NCBI RefSeq assembly: GCF_014873495.1
Contig: NZ_JADBGF010000001.1
Coordinates: 2,914,001-2,978,000 of the forward strand
Direction: 5' to 3'
Origin: Streptomyces stelliscabiei
GTDB lineage: Bacteria; Actinomycetota; Actinomycetes; Streptomycetales; Streptomycetaceae
Length of the DNA: 64,000 nt
Shown here: piece after piece, positions 26,487 to 35,174 of the stretch
Layout of the letters: every line of letters begins with the position of its first letter
Position numbering within the stretch: position 1 is the first letter of the stretch
The notes under the pieces: model-generated
Seen by the model: only the letters and a program-made list of their open reading frames with translations
Database searches by the model: none
Told to the model about the DNA's origin: nothing
Translations under genes and position numbers: made by a program

Positions 26487-27848
26487 TCACGGTCGTGCCG
26501 CCTGCGCGGCGGTCGTGCGGGTCGTGAGCGGCAGGATCGCATGGACGCGGAAGCCGCCGCCGTAGCGGGGACCGGTGGTGAGGGTGCCGCCCAGCGCGGT
26601 GGCCCGTTCGCGCATGCCGAGGAGTCCGTGGCCGCCACCGCCGGCCGCCTCGCCCTCGCCGTCCTTCTTCGTCTGCCCGGCGCCGTCGTCGAGGACGGTG
26701 ATCTCCACGTTCGGGCCGACGCGTACGACGCTGACCTCGGCCTTCGCCGTCTCGCCCGCGTGCTTGTGCACATTGGTGAGGGCTTCCTGGATGACGCGGT
26801 ACGCGGCGAGGTCCACGGCGGCCGGGAGGCTCACGCCCTCGTCGGCGCGGACCACCTCGACCGCGAGGCCCGCGCTGCGGAAGGTGCCGACGAGCTCGTC
26901 GAGCCGCACCAGGCCGGGGGCGGGTTCGGTGGGGGCCTCGGGGTCGCCGGACTGGCGGAGCAGACCGACCGTGGCGCGCAGTTCGCCGAGCGCGGAGCGG
27001 CTGGCCTCGCGGACGTGGGCGAGGGCCTCCTTGGCCTGGTCGGGCCGCTTGTCCATGACGTGCGCGGCGACCCCGGCCTGCACGTTGACCAGGGCGATGT
27101 GGTGGGCGACGACGTCGTGCAGGTCGCGGGCGATCCGCAGGCGCTCCTCGGCGACCCGGCGGCGGGCCTCCTCCTCGCGGGTGCGCTCGGCCCGCTCGGC
27201 GCGTTCCCGGATGGCGTGCACGAAGTCGCGGCGGCTGCGCACCGCGTCGCCGGCCGCGGCGGCCATGCCGGTCCAGGCGAAGATGCCGATGTTCTCCTGG
27301 TCGTACCAGGGCAGCGGACCGGCGAGCATGGCCGTGCCCGTCAGCACGGTCATCGTCAGCAGGCCCACGCGCCAGGTGGTGGGGCGGTCGGTGGTGGAGG
27401 CGACGGTGTACAGGGCGATGACGGCGGACATCGCGACCGGGGCACGCGGGTCGCCGGTCACCAGTTCGGCGAGGGTGAGGGCGCAGGTGGCGGCCAGCAC
27501 GACCAGGGGGGCGCGACGGCGGGCGATCAGGACGGCGGCGGCCGGCACCATGAGCGCGAGGCTCAGGGCGGCGGGGGTACGGGCGCCCCACTTGTCGCCG
27601 TGCTCGGCGTGGGGGTCGACGAAGGCGCCCGCCACCATCGCGGCGAGGACGCCGACGGCGAGGGCCGCGTCCAGGGCCGTGGGGTGCGCCGTCAGCCAGG
27701 CCCTGACGCGCTTGCCGAGAGACAGCGAGGTGGTCGGGCGCGGGTGCGTGGGGGCCGGTCGCGCCCCCGCGGTGGTGGCCGCGAGGTCGGTACCGCCCCA
27801 CTCCCCCGGTCGGCCCCGTGGGCCGGTCTCCCGTGTCCGCGAGGTCAC
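26487..27848 (-). CDS. Sensor histidine kinase (HisKA_3, NarL partner)
   Basis: 453 residues with an N-terminal Pro-rich cytoplasmic tail and about four to five membrane helices between 60 and 200, with very short external loops, as in intramembrane-sensing kinases. A charged coiled coil (210-238) leads to the HisKA_3 phospho-acceptor H244 in RDLHDVVAHH. The ATPase domain contains the N-box EALTNVHKHA and a G-box GHGLLGMRERA. Its ATG overlaps the pspAA stop by 4 nt. The small-loop sensor plus linked PspA recalls LiaS-type systems that respond to cell-wall antibiotics. Confidence 0.93.
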   Translation of the reverse strand: MTSRTRETGPRGRPGEWGGTDLAATTAGARPAPTHPRPTTSLSLGKRVRAWLTAHPTALDAALAVGVLAAMVAGAFVDPHAEHGDKWGARTPAALSLALMVPAAAVLIARRRAPLVVLAATCALTLAELVTGDPRAPVAMSAVIALYTVASTTDRPTTWRVGLLTMTVLTGTAMLAGPLPWYDQENIGIFAWTGMAAAAGDAVRSRRDFVHAIRERAERAERTREEEARRRVAEERLRIARDLHDVVAHHIALVNVQAGVAAHVMDKRPDQAKEALAHVREASRSALGELRATVGLLRQSGDPEAPTEPAPGLVRLDELVGTFRSAGLAVEVVRADEGVSLPAAVDLAAYRVIQEALTNVHKHAGETAKAEVSVVRVGPNVEITVLDDGAGQTKKDGEGEAAGGGGHGLLGMRERATALGGTLTTGPRYGGGFRVHAILPLTTRTTAAQAARP

Positions 27849-28123
27849 CCCGGGATCAGACCGTCGTCGCTGAGCATCTCCCGGACCTCCTCCAGCGTCG
27901 CGTCCGGGGCCGGGAGAATCAGCTCCGAGGGCTCCAGGGAGTCGTCGGGGAGAGGGGCGCCCAGCTCGCGGACCTTGTCCAGGAGGGCGTGGAGGGTGTG
28001 GCGGAAGCCCTGCCCGTCGCCGACCTCCATCTCCGCGAGGAGGACGTCGTCCAGTTTGTTCAGCTCGGCGAGGTGGGCGTCGTCCAGCCTCACCTGCCCC
28101 TCCCCCATGATCCGTACGATCAT
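27845..28123 (-). CDS. pspAA: PspA-associated protein PspAA
   Basis: 92 residues beginning MIVRIMGEGQVRL, the typical PspAA domain, which in actinobacteria is coded next to PspA. It is thought to work with PspA in membrane maintenance or signalling. It lies 25 nt after pspA and overlaps the kinase start by 4 nt, which couples the stress effector to its sensor. Acidic C terminus; no membrane segment. Confidence 0.85.
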   Translation of the reverse strand: MIVRIMGEGQVRLDDAHLAELNKLDDVLLAEMEVGDGQGFRHTLHALLDKVRELGAPLPDDSLEPSELILPAPDATLEEVREMLSDDGLIPG

Positions 28124-28148
28124 GTCGCCCTCCTCGGGGACGAGACGC

Positions 28149-28949
28149 CTACTTCTCGAAACGCGGAGTGTCCTGCCGCTGGGACTGCTGCTGCGGGGCC
28201 GACTGGCCCGTGCCGCCCTCGATGGCCTGCTGCTGGGCGGACGGGCCGCCCGCCAGCTCCGCCTTCATGCGCTGGAGCTCCAGCTCGACGTCCGTACCGC
28301 CGGAGAGGCGGTCCAGCTCGGCCTGGATGTCGTCCTTGTGCATGCCGGACGGGTCGTCGAGGGCACCGGAGGCGAGCAGCTCGTCGATGGCGCCGGCGCG
28401 GGCCTGGAGCTGGGCCGTCTTGTCCTCGGCGCGCTGTATGGCGAGACCGACGTCGCCCATCTCCTCGGAGATGCCGGAGAACGCCTCACCGATCCGGGTC
28501 TGGGCCTGGGCAGCGGTGTACGTGGCCTTGATCGTCTCCTTCTTCGTCCGGAAGGCGTCGACCTTGGCCTGCAGGCGCTGCGCGGCGAGGGTGAGCTTCT
28601 CCTCCTCGCCCTGGAGCGTGGAGTGCTGGGTCTCCAGGTCCGTCACCTGCTGCTGGAGCGCGGCACGGCGCGAGAGCGCCTCGCGGGCCAGGTCCTCGCG
28701 GCCCAGCGCGAGCGCCTTGCGGCCCTGGTCCTCCAGTTTCGAGGACTGGGACTGGAGCTGGTTGAGCTGGAGCTCCAGACGCTTGCGGGACGTGGCCACG
28801 TCGGCCACGCCACGGCGCACCTTCTGGAGCAGCTCCAGCTGCTTCTGGTACGAGTAATCGAGGGTTTCGCGCGGGTCCTCGGCCCGGTCAAGGGCCTTGT
28901 TCGCCTTCGCGCGGAAGATCATCCCCATACGCTTCATGACACCGCTCAT
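28149..28949 (-). CDS. pspA: Phage shock protein A (PspA/IM30/ESCRT-III family)
   Basis: The ATG at 28949 (MSGVMKRMGMIF, 266 residues) fits the family N-terminal amphipathic helix; the frame open to 28988 adds an unlikely extension. Residues 25-220 are an almost continuous alpha-helical coiled coil rich in Gln, Glu, Lys and Arg. PspA assembles on the cytoplasmic face of stressed membranes. A Gln/Pro/Ser-rich tail of about 30 residues follows. It is the first gene of pspA-pspAA-kinase-regulator. The initiation region has only a weak GAAG site close to the ATG. Confidence 0.93.
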   Translation of the reverse strand: MSGVMKRMGMIFRAKANKALDRAEDPRETLDYSYQKQLELLQKVRRGVADVATSRKRLELQLNQLQSQSSKLEDQGRKALALGREDLAREALSRRAALQQQVTDLETQHSTLQGEEEKLTLAAQRLQAKVDAFRTKKETIKATYTAAQAQTRIGEAFSGISEEMGDVGLAIQRAEDKTAQLQARAGAIDELLASGALDDPSGMHKDDIQAELDRLSGGTDVELELQRMKAELAGGPSAQQQAIEGGTGQSAPQQQSQRQDTPRFEK

Positions 28950-29313
28950 GGGCTTCGCGCGCCCCCTTCTGACGGAACTCCAGCTCACAGGTCTGCGACA
29001 GAACCCACAGTACGGGCCCTGCTTCTATTACCGCACTGTTCGGGGACGGATGCGCTCATCCCCAAGGACGACTGTGTACGGCACCGCTCCGGCGTAGGGA
29101 GTAGGTGGTCCCCGGGGTCGCGTACGAACCGGTCCCGCGGAACACCGGGCCTCTCCTACGGACGAACCGTCACCGCGCTCCCCCTTTTCCGGTACCCGGG
29201 CTGCCCCGGCCACTGTCGCCCCACCTCTGTCTCCAGTACGGACGCCGGGTGTTGCCGGATCGTTCCCCACTCGGCTGGGGTCCATGCCCCGGCACCCCGT
29301 ACCCTTGGGTTTT
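28950..29313. promoter_or_regulatory. Divergent control region of pspA and the DUF3043 gene
   Basis: 364 nt without a gene. On the minus strand a TACTGT element (29007-29012) may be a -10 box for pspA. On the plus strand TACCCT at 29300-29305 lies 8 nt before the GTG of the next gene. I see no repeat or strong dyad beyond these. Confidence 0.4.
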
Positions 29314-29913
29314 GTGTTCCGTAGCCGCGCCAAGAGCGAGAAGGAATCGGCCGCCGACAAGGCGGCGGTGACCGACTCCCCGCAGACCCGTCACCCGCAG
29401 GCCCCCAAGGGGCGGCCCACTCCCAAGCGGAGTGTGGCCCAAGGCCAGCGTCGAAGCGTCGCCCATACGCCGACGACGCGCAAGGAGGCCGCCAAGCGCT
29501 CCCGCGACGAGCGCCGCTCCGCCATGGAGAAGCAGCGCCAGGCGCTGGCCACCGGCGACGAGCGGTACCTGCCCGCCCGGGACAAGGGCCCCGTGCGCAG
29601 GTTCGCCCGTGACTTCGTGGACTCGCGCTTCCACATCGCCGAGTTCTTCCTGCCGCTGGCCGTGCTCATCCTCGTGCTGAGCATGGTGCGGGTGGCCTCG
29701 CTGCAGAACATCGCGCTGCTGCTGTGGCTGTTCGTGATCGTGCTGATCGTGGTCGACTCGGTCGCTCTCGCGTTCCGTCTGAAGAAGCAGCTGAACGAGC
29801 GCTTCCCCGACGCGAACAAGAAGGGCGCGGTGGCCTACGCCCTGATGCGCACGCTCCAGATGCGTCGCCTCCGGCTGCCGAAGCCGCAGGTCAAGCGCGG
29901 AGAGCGGCCCTGA
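29314..29913 (+). CDS. DUF3043 membrane protein
   Basis: The GTG at 29314 (MFRSRAKSEKESA, 199 residues) follows a TACCCT -10 element by 8 nt, so the message is probably leaderless; the ATG at 29284 lies upstream of that promoter. The N-terminal 100 residues are very basic and hydrophilic (GRPTPKR, RKEAAKRSRDERR). Two adjacent membrane helices lie at about 110-130 and 134-152, followed by a basic tail with RLKKQLNERFPD. This layout is that of the actinobacterial DUF3043 family, whose function is unknown. Confidence 0.85.
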   Translation: MFRSRAKSEKESAADKAAVTDSPQTRHPQAPKGRPTPKRSVAQGQRRSVAHTPTTRKEAAKRSRDERRSAMEKQRQALATGDERYLPARDKGPVRRFARDFVDSRFHIAEFFLPLAVLILVLSMVRVASLQNIALLLWLFVIVLIVVDSVALAFRLKKQLNERFPDANKKGAVAYALMRTLQMRRLRLPKPQVKRGERP

Positions 29914-30707
29914 GCACGACCCCTTTCTCCGGAAGTGCGGCGCAGGCCTGGCTGAACCGGCTGGGCACTCTGCGTGAGGTCGTACGGCAGGAGCTGGTCT
30001 CCCGGCAGGTCGACGAGCAGATAGCCGGACGTTTCCCGGTCGGGCAGCGGCTCCGGGTCCTCGACGTGGGCATGGGGCAGGGCACGCAGGCGCTGCGGCT
30101 GGCCCGTGCCGGGCACGCGGTGACCGGGATCGAGCGAGAGGCGAAGTTGATCGCCGTCGCCCGGGAGGCGCTCGCCGCGGAGCCCGAGGGCATCCGGGGT
30201 CGGGTGCGGATCGTGGAGGGCGACGGCCGGGACACGGGCGTGCACTTCCTGCCGGGCAGTTTCGACGTGGTGCTCTGTCACGGCGTGCTGATGTACGTCG
30301 AGGAGCCGGACGCGCTGCTGGCGGGGCTTGCGCGGATGCTGGCGCCCGGGGGGTTGCTGTCCCTGCTCGTGCGCAACGGCGACGCGCTCGCGATGCGGGC
30401 GGGGCTGGCCGGGGACTGGGCCGGGGCGCTGGCCGCCTTCGACACCACCGCGTACCGCAATCGGCTCGGGCTGGATGTGCGGGCGGACCGACTGGCGACG
30501 CTGACGGACGCGCTGGCGGGGATCGGGGCGCCGTTGCACGCGTGGTACGGGGTGCGGGTGTTCACGGATCTCGCCGCGGACGACGCGGTGGTGCCCGACG
30601 GGCAGGGGAACCTGGAGGCGCTGCTCGCGGCGGAGGAGCGGGCGGGGCGGACGGATCCCTATCGGCAGGTGGCGGCTTTGCTGCACCTGTGCGGGGTGCG
30701 GGGCTGA
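29910..30707 (+). CDS. Class I SAM-dependent methyltransferase, apparent CTG start
   Basis: 265 residues with the SAM-binding motif I VLDVGMGQGTQAL near 48-60, an acidic residue after strand 2 (GIERE) and motif III-like APGGLLSLLVRN. No ATG, GTG or TTG is suitably placed. The best start is CTG at 29910, overlapping the preceding TGA as CTGA and preceded by GGAGAG with 5-nt spacing. The frame open upstream to 29724 lies inside the DUF3043 gene. The small-molecule or protein substrate is unknown. Confidence 0.82.
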   Translation: MSTTPFSGSAAQAWLNRLGTLREVVRQELVSRQVDEQIAGRFPVGQRLRVLDVGMGQGTQALRLARAGHAVTGIEREAKLIAVAREALAAEPEGIRGRVRIVEGDGRDTGVHFLPGSFDVVLCHGVLMYVEEPDALLAGLARMLAPGGLLSLLVRNGDALAMRAGLAGDWAGALAAFDTTAYRNRLGLDVRADRLATLTDALAGIGAPLHAWYGVRVFTDLAADDAVVPDGQGNLEALLAAEERAGRTDPYRQVAALLHLCGVRG

Positions 30708-30747
30708 GGGACGCCCGGCAGCTCGGGGGGTGCGGGTCTCGTCGGCG

Positions 30748-30931
30748 GGTGGCGGTCCGGTGGGGCTTGTCGCGCAGTTCCCCGCGCCCCTAGAAGCATC
30801 AGGCCCTGTGAGCGTGAAAGCCCAGCCCTGCGAGCCAGGAAGACACGGCCCTGCGGGCCTGAGAAGCACGGGGTGCAGCCCCTGCTTCTCAGGGGCGCGG
30901 GCAACTGCGCGACCAGCCCCCGACCACCCGC
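30748..30931. repeat. Intergenic repeat element, copy D (two inverted arms)
   Basis: The left arm (GGTCCGGTGGGGCTTGTCGC, GCAGTTCCCCGCGCCCCT) and right arm (AGGGGCGCGGGCAACTGCGC, GACCAGCCCCCGACC) are imperfect inverted copies about 70 nt apart. They enclose GCCCTGCGGGCC and GGGGTGCAGCCCC hairpins. The element fills most of the 310-nt gap between convergent genes with stops at 30707 and 31018. Confidence 0.8.
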
Positions 30932-31017
30932 ACCCGTCCACGAACCCCCGTCCCCCGGGCTCTCCCACGGGGATCGGGGCGGAGCCCCGGACAGGGACCC
31001 CGCCCCACCGCGGAGCG

Positions 31018-31221
31018 CTACGCCTGCAGGCTCATCGGGCCGTAGATCTCCGTCGTGTCCTCGAAGAGGCGGACCTGGTCGGCGCCGCCCTCCAGAAGCT
31101 CCTTCCAGTGTTCCCCGATCCACGACTCGGCGTCCCCCTGGGTCGTGAACTCCTCGGGCTGGACCGCGGGCTGGACCTCCGCCCCGTCGGCCTTCTCGAA
31201 CCGCCACAGCCATGCCGCCAT
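31018..31221 (-). CDS. Small conserved hypothetical protein
   Basis: 67 residues (MAAWLWRFEKADGAE...) with a strong GGAGG site 6 nt before the ATG. It is acidic and has no membrane segment or known motif. The longer open frame upstream to 31797 is antisense to the CobU fusion gene and is not coding. I recall similar short proteins of unknown function in many streptomycetes. Confidence 0.75.
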   Translation of the reverse strand: MAAWLWRFEKADGAEVQPAVQPEEFTTQGDAESWIGEHWKELLEGGADQVRLFEDTTEIYGPMSLQA

Positions 31222-31348
31222 GTGAGCCTCCGTAAGTACCGGCCCGGCACCGCACACAGGGTGCCAAGCAAGATCCGGTTCCTCCCCTGAGCCTAGTCGG
31301 ACGCACAAGACCTGCGGGTGGTCATCGGGACACGCGAAAATCGGGGGC

Positions 31349-32554
31349 GTGGAACTGACTTTGCTCGGCACCGGCGCCCCCGCGGGGCTTCCCCGCCCCG
31401 ACTGTCCGTGCGCGGCGTGCGCGACCGCGCTCGGTGATGCCGCGCGCGGGGCGACCGCGCTCCTCGTGGACGGCGCACTGCTGCTCGACCTCACTCCGGG
31501 CGCCGCCCTCGCGGCCGCGCGCGCCGGGCACTCCCTGACCGGGGTGCGGCAGGTACTGCTGTCGCACCCGCACGACGGACCCGCCGTGGAGGTGCCGCCG
31601 GGGCTGCCGCAGCCGGGCCGGGTGCCGGACGGGCGGGAGCTGGCGCTGCTGACCGGGCACCGGGTGCGGGCGCTGGCCCTGGACGCGCCGGGCACCGGGT
31701 ACGCGGTGACCGGGCCGGGCGGGCAACGCCTGCTGTACCTGCCGCCGAGGGGCGCGCCCGCCGGCCTGGAGGAGCACGCCGCACAGCCGTACGACATGGT
31801 GCTCGCCGACGTCCTCGGGCGGCCGGACGCGCTGGCGCGGCTGCGGAGGGCGGGTGCCGTCGGGCCGACGACCGATGTCGTGGCCGTCCACCTCGACCAC
31901 GACGTGCCGGCGGACGGCGAGTTGCCGCGCCGGCTCGCGGCGGCGGGCGCGCGCGCCGTGCCCGACGGGACGACGCTGACGGTGGGCGCCTACGAAAACG
32001 TGCCCGACGTACCGCGCCGCACGCTGGTGCTCGGCGGGGCGCGGTCGGGGAAGTCGGTGGAGGCCGAGCGGCGGCTGGAGGCGTTCCCGGACGTGCTCTA
32101 CGTGGCGACCGGCGGGACGCGGGGCGGCGACGGGGAGTGGGCCGAGCGGGTCTTCGCCCACCGGGAGCGGCGGCCCGGTTCCTGGCGCACCGTGGAGACC
32201 TGCGACCTCGTCCCGCTGCTGAAGGAGGACGACGGGCCGCCGCTGCTCATCGACTGTCTCTCGCTGTGGCTGACGGACGCGATGGACGAGGTGGGGGCGT
32301 GGGACGACGCCGAGTGGGCCGACGGCGGGGAGCGCGCGCTCCGGGCGCGTGTCACCGAACTGACCGACGCCGTACGGCACACGCGCCGCACGATCGTCGC
32401 CGTCTCCAACGAGGTCGGCTCCGGCATCGTCCCCGCCACCGCCTCCGGCCGTCGCTACCGCGACGAACTCGGGCGGCTCAACGCGGCCTTCGGGGCGGAG
32501 TGCGAGCACGTGCTGCTGGTGGTGGCGGGACAGGCGCTGTCCCTGCGGGGGTGA
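31349..32554 (+). CDS. cobU: Adenosylcobinamide kinase/guanylyltransferase with N-terminal metallo-beta-lactamase-like domain
   Basis: 401 residues. The C-terminal part (about 224-401) is CobU: P-loop GGARSGKS (229-236), the guanylylated histidine H271 in HRERRP, and SNEVGSGIVP. It phosphorylates adenosylcobinamide and attaches GMP for nucleotide-loop assembly of cobalamin. The first 215 residues begin MELTLLGTGAPAGLP with a CPCAAC cluster and a LSHPHDGPA segment resembling a degenerate metallo-beta-lactamase/RNase Z-like fold. Most of the HxHxDH metal site is lost. GTG start at 31349. It belongs with cobT and cobS downstream. Confidence 0.9.
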   Translation: MELTLLGTGAPAGLPRPDCPCAACATALGDAARGATALLVDGALLLDLTPGAALAAARAGHSLTGVRQVLLSHPHDGPAVEVPPGLPQPGRVPDGRELALLTGHRVRALALDAPGTGYAVTGPGGQRLLYLPPRGAPAGLEEHAAQPYDMVLADVLGRPDALARLRRAGAVGPTTDVVAVHLDHDVPADGELPRRLAAAGARAVPDGTTLTVGAYENVPDVPRRTLVLGGARSGKSVEAERRLEAFPDVLYVATGGTRGGDGEWAERVFAHRERRPGSWRTVETCDLVPLLKEDDGPPLLIDCLSLWLTDAMDEVGAWDDAEWADGGERALRARVTELTDAVRHTRRTIVAVSNEVGSGIVPATASGRRYRDELGRLNAAFGAECEHVLLVVAGQALSLRG

Positions 32555-32639
32555 GGCACGGGTTCGCCCCTACGGGAGTGAGGTACGGGATGGGGAAGCG
32601 GGCGGGGGCACGGGATGGGGAAGCGGGCGGGGGCGCTCG

Positions 32640-33488
32640 TCACGTGGTGCGGCGCGCGAGGATGCGGTGCGCGCGGGGCGGGAGCGGGGTGCAGGGGCGG
32701 GCGGTGAGGATCTCGTAGCCCAGGGACCGCAGTTCGGTGAGGAGGTTGCGCAGGGGCATGAGGTGGAGGGGGCGTGGCCGGTCGCGCGGCCTCCAGTAGC
32801 GGCGGTCGCCGAGGGTCAGGGAGCCGAACGGGCGGGCGGGGTCCGGGACTTCGAGGAGGAGATGGCCGCCGGGGCGCAGCACGGTGTGGGCGGCGCGGAG
32901 TTCGTCGCGGGGGTCGGCGGTGTGTTCGAGGTGGTGGAACATGCTGACCACGTCGTAGCGGGCGCGCAGCCGGGCGGTGATCTCCGGGTCGGTGAGCAGG
33001 CCCTGGTACCCCTCCTCCACCCGCCCGGCCTCCCAGGCCCGTTCGATGCGCCGGGTCGGGTCGAGGCCGTCGAAGGAGGTGTACGGGTGGATCGCGCGCG
33101 CGGCCGCCGGGAAGTGGCCGTGTCCGGTGCCGACGTCCAGCCAGCTCTCCGGTTCGGAGTACGGCAGCAGTGCGCGGGCGGCGCCCCGGTGGTGTCCGCG
33201 GCGCCGGCGCTCGTCGGGAGCGGTCCGGTCGTCGTCCGCTCCGGGGTGCTGGTGGTGTCTGAGCAGCAGGCCGTCCGCCGTGGGCCGGGGGTTCTGGAAG
33301 GCGTGCGCGCAGTCCCGGCACTCGTCCACCGCGAAGGTGCCCGGGGTGCGCCGCCTGCCCTCCGGCGCACGCACGCGGGTACGCAACTGCCGTGAGCCGC
33401 ACCAGGGGCAGTCGTCGCGGCGCGGTTCGTGGAAGGGGTCGGCTCCCGTGGCGGGTCGGCCGGGCTCCGGCCGCGGGGTGGGGGGCAT
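32640..33488 (-). CDS. Methyltransferase with N-terminal zinc-ribbon-like motif
   Basis: 282 residues from the ATG at 33488, with AGGAG 6 nt upstream. The N terminus has CPWC and CRDC pairs (a zinc-knuckle-like C-x2-C...C-x2-C arrangement). It is followed by a class I SAM methyltransferase core with LDVGTGHGHF and VSMFHHLEHTADP, then LRPGGHLLLEVPDP. The arrangement fits the Methyltransf_23 proteins seen in secondary metabolism and sugar pathways. It lies between cobU and cobT but on the opposite strand, so a cobalamin role is not implied. Its target is unknown. Confidence 0.85.
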   Translation of the reverse strand: MPPTPRPEPGRPATGADPFHEPRRDDCPWCGSRQLRTRVRAPEGRRRTPGTFAVDECRDCAHAFQNPRPTADGLLLRHHQHPGADDDRTAPDERRRRGHHRGAARALLPYSEPESWLDVGTGHGHFPAAARAIHPYTSFDGLDPTRRIERAWEAGRVEEGYQGLLTDPEITARLRARYDVVSMFHHLEHTADPRDELRAAHTVLRPGGHLLLEVPDPARPFGSLTLGDRRYWRPRDRPRPLHLMPLRNLLTELRSLGYEILTARPCTPLPPRAHRILARRTT

Positions 33489-33680
33489 GGCGGCTCCTGG
33501 GAACGACGGGATCGCGTACGCGACCGGGGTGACGACGTACGGACATTCGCACCGAAAAGGTACGTAGGTGAGCGGGATCCCGGGCGCAACGACGTGCCCG
33601 TGGCGCGGTGGGACGTTCGCCGGTCGCGGGGGCACGGTGTGGCGCGGTCGTGTTCGATCGCTGCCGGTACTGTTCGGCGA

Positions 33681-34796
33681 ATGAGCTCGCTTAATCTCGA
33701 CGACTTCACCGATCTGATCGAGCGCCCCGACGGCGGGGTGCGCCGCGACGCCGAGGCGCGGCGGGAGCGGCAGATCGTGCCGCCCGGGGCGCTGGGCCGC
33801 CTCGACGAACTGGGTGAGTGGCTGGCGGCGGCGCAGTCGGCCGTGCCGGTGCGGCCGATCGGCCGGGCCCGGGTGCTGCTGTTCGCGGGCGACCACGGGA
33901 TCGCCGGACTCGGGGTCTCGGCGCGGGCCGCGGGCACGGCGGACGAGCTGGTGCGGGCCGTCCTCGACGGGAGCAGCCCGGTGGCGGTGCTGGCCCGCCA
34001 GCTCGACGTCCCGGTGCGCGTGGTGGACCTCGCGCTGGACTGCGACCCCGAGGCGCTGCCCGCTGAGGTCGTCCGGCATCGGGTGCGGCGCGGGTCGGGG
34101 CGTATCGATGTCGAGGACGCGCTGACGGCCGAGGAGGCGGAGGCCGCGTTCCGGGTGGGTGTCGCCCTCGCGGACGAGGAGGCGGACTCCGGGACCGATC
34201 TCGTCGTCCTCGGCGACGTGAGCGTCGGCGGGACCACGGCGGCGGCGGTTCTCGTCGCCGGGCTGTGCGGGACCGACGCGTCCGTCGTCACCGGGCGGGG
34301 CGGCCGGGCGATCGACGATCTGACGTGGATGCGCAAGTGCGCGGCGGTCCGGGACGCCCTGCGGCGGGCCCGGCCGGTGCTCGGGGACCAGCTGCAGCTG
34401 CTCGCCGCCGTCGGCGGGGCGGATCTCGCGGCGATGACCGGGTTCCTGCTGCAGAGCGCGGTACGGAAGATGCCGGTGATCCTGGACGGCGTGGTGTCGG
34501 CGGCGTGCGCGCTGGTCGCCCAGCGGGTCGCCTTCCGGGCGCCGGACTGGTGGCTGGCCGGGCAGAGCAGCGGGGAGCCGGCCCAGGCCAAGGCGCTGGA
34601 CCGGATGGCCATCGAGCCGCTGCTCGACCACGGGGTGAAGGTCGGGGAAGGGGCGGGGGCGCTGCTGGCGCTGCCGTTGGTGCGGGCCGCGGCGGCGTGG
34701 GCGGCGGAGCTGCCCGAGCGCGAGCCCGACCCGGCGGAGCCGGACACGACGGAGCCGAAGTCGGCGAAGCCGGCCGAGGAGTACGACGCGACCTGA
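33681..34796 (+). CDS. cobT: Nicotinate-nucleotide--dimethylbenzimidazole phosphoribosyltransferase
   Basis: 371 residues; makes alpha-ribazole phosphate for the lower axial ligand of cobalamin. Family motifs: FAGDHGIA (68-75), GDVSVGGTTAAA (178-189), and the catalytic glutamate E323 in VGEGAGALLAL. The ATG at 33681 lies 7 nt after a TACTGT -10 element (33668-33673), so translation is probably leaderless; the open frame reaching back to 33429 is antisense to the methyltransferase gene. A Pro/Glu-rich C-terminal tail follows the core. Confidence 0.95.
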   Translation: MSSLNLDDFTDLIERPDGGVRRDAEARRERQIVPPGALGRLDELGEWLAAAQSAVPVRPIGRARVLLFAGDHGIAGLGVSARAAGTADELVRAVLDGSSPVAVLARQLDVPVRVVDLALDCDPEALPAEVVRHRVRRGSGRIDVEDALTAEEAEAAFRVGVALADEEADSGTDLVVLGDVSVGGTTAAAVLVAGLCGTDASVVTGRGGRAIDDLTWMRKCAAVRDALRRARPVLGDQLQLLAAVGGADLAAMTGFLLQSAVRKMPVILDGVVSAACALVAQRVAFRAPDWWLAGQSSGEPAQAKALDRMAIEPLLDHGVKVGEGAGALLALPLVRAAAAWAAELPEREPDPAEPDTTEPKSAKPAEEYDAT

Positions 34797-34831
34797 GTCG
34801 ACCTCAGTCCCGGCCGGGGGGTCGGTTCCTC

Positions 34832-34976
34832 GGGTGCGGGTGAGTGGGGGCTGGTCGCACAGTTCCCCGCGCCCTTGAAAAGCACGGGCTGCGCCCCGAG
34901 CTTTTCAGGGCCGCAGAGCCTCAGCTTTTAGGGGCGCGGGGAACTGCGCGAGAAGCCCCACCGGACCCGCACCCGC
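34832..34976. repeat. Intergenic repeat element, copy E (two inverted arms)
   Basis: Left arm GGGTGCGGGT and CGCACAGTTCCCCGCGCCC; nested hairpin GAAAAGCACGGGCTGCGCCC with GAGCTTTTC; right arm TAGGGGCGCGGGGAACTGCG, CGAGAAGCCCCACCGGACCC. It begins about 35 nt after the cobT stop. With the remaining sequence it accounts for the 378-nt gap before the next gene, in which I see no other feature. Confidence 0.8.
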
Positions 34977-35174
34977 CGCCCCACCCGCACCCCCGATCCC
35001 GCCCGCATCCGCGACCCTCACACGCAACCGGACGAGCGGGCCGGGAGAGACCGGGATCACGTGGGTCCCGCTCAACTTCGTACCTCTCCGGGCGGTCTTC
35101 GACCATGGCGGGCGGAACTGCGCGCCAGGTTCCTGGAGTCGCACGGACGAGGTCGCACGGATGAGGACGGACCG

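Noticed and set aside
26208..29324. Plus-strand open frame opposite the pspA operon
   Set aside because: Runs across four genes of the opposite strand and has no protein-like features.
29724..29909. Upstream extension of the methyltransferase to an ATG at 29724
   Set aside because: The extension lies inside the DUF3043 gene in another frame and encodes Arg/Ala/Glu-rich sequence unlike methyltransferase N termini.
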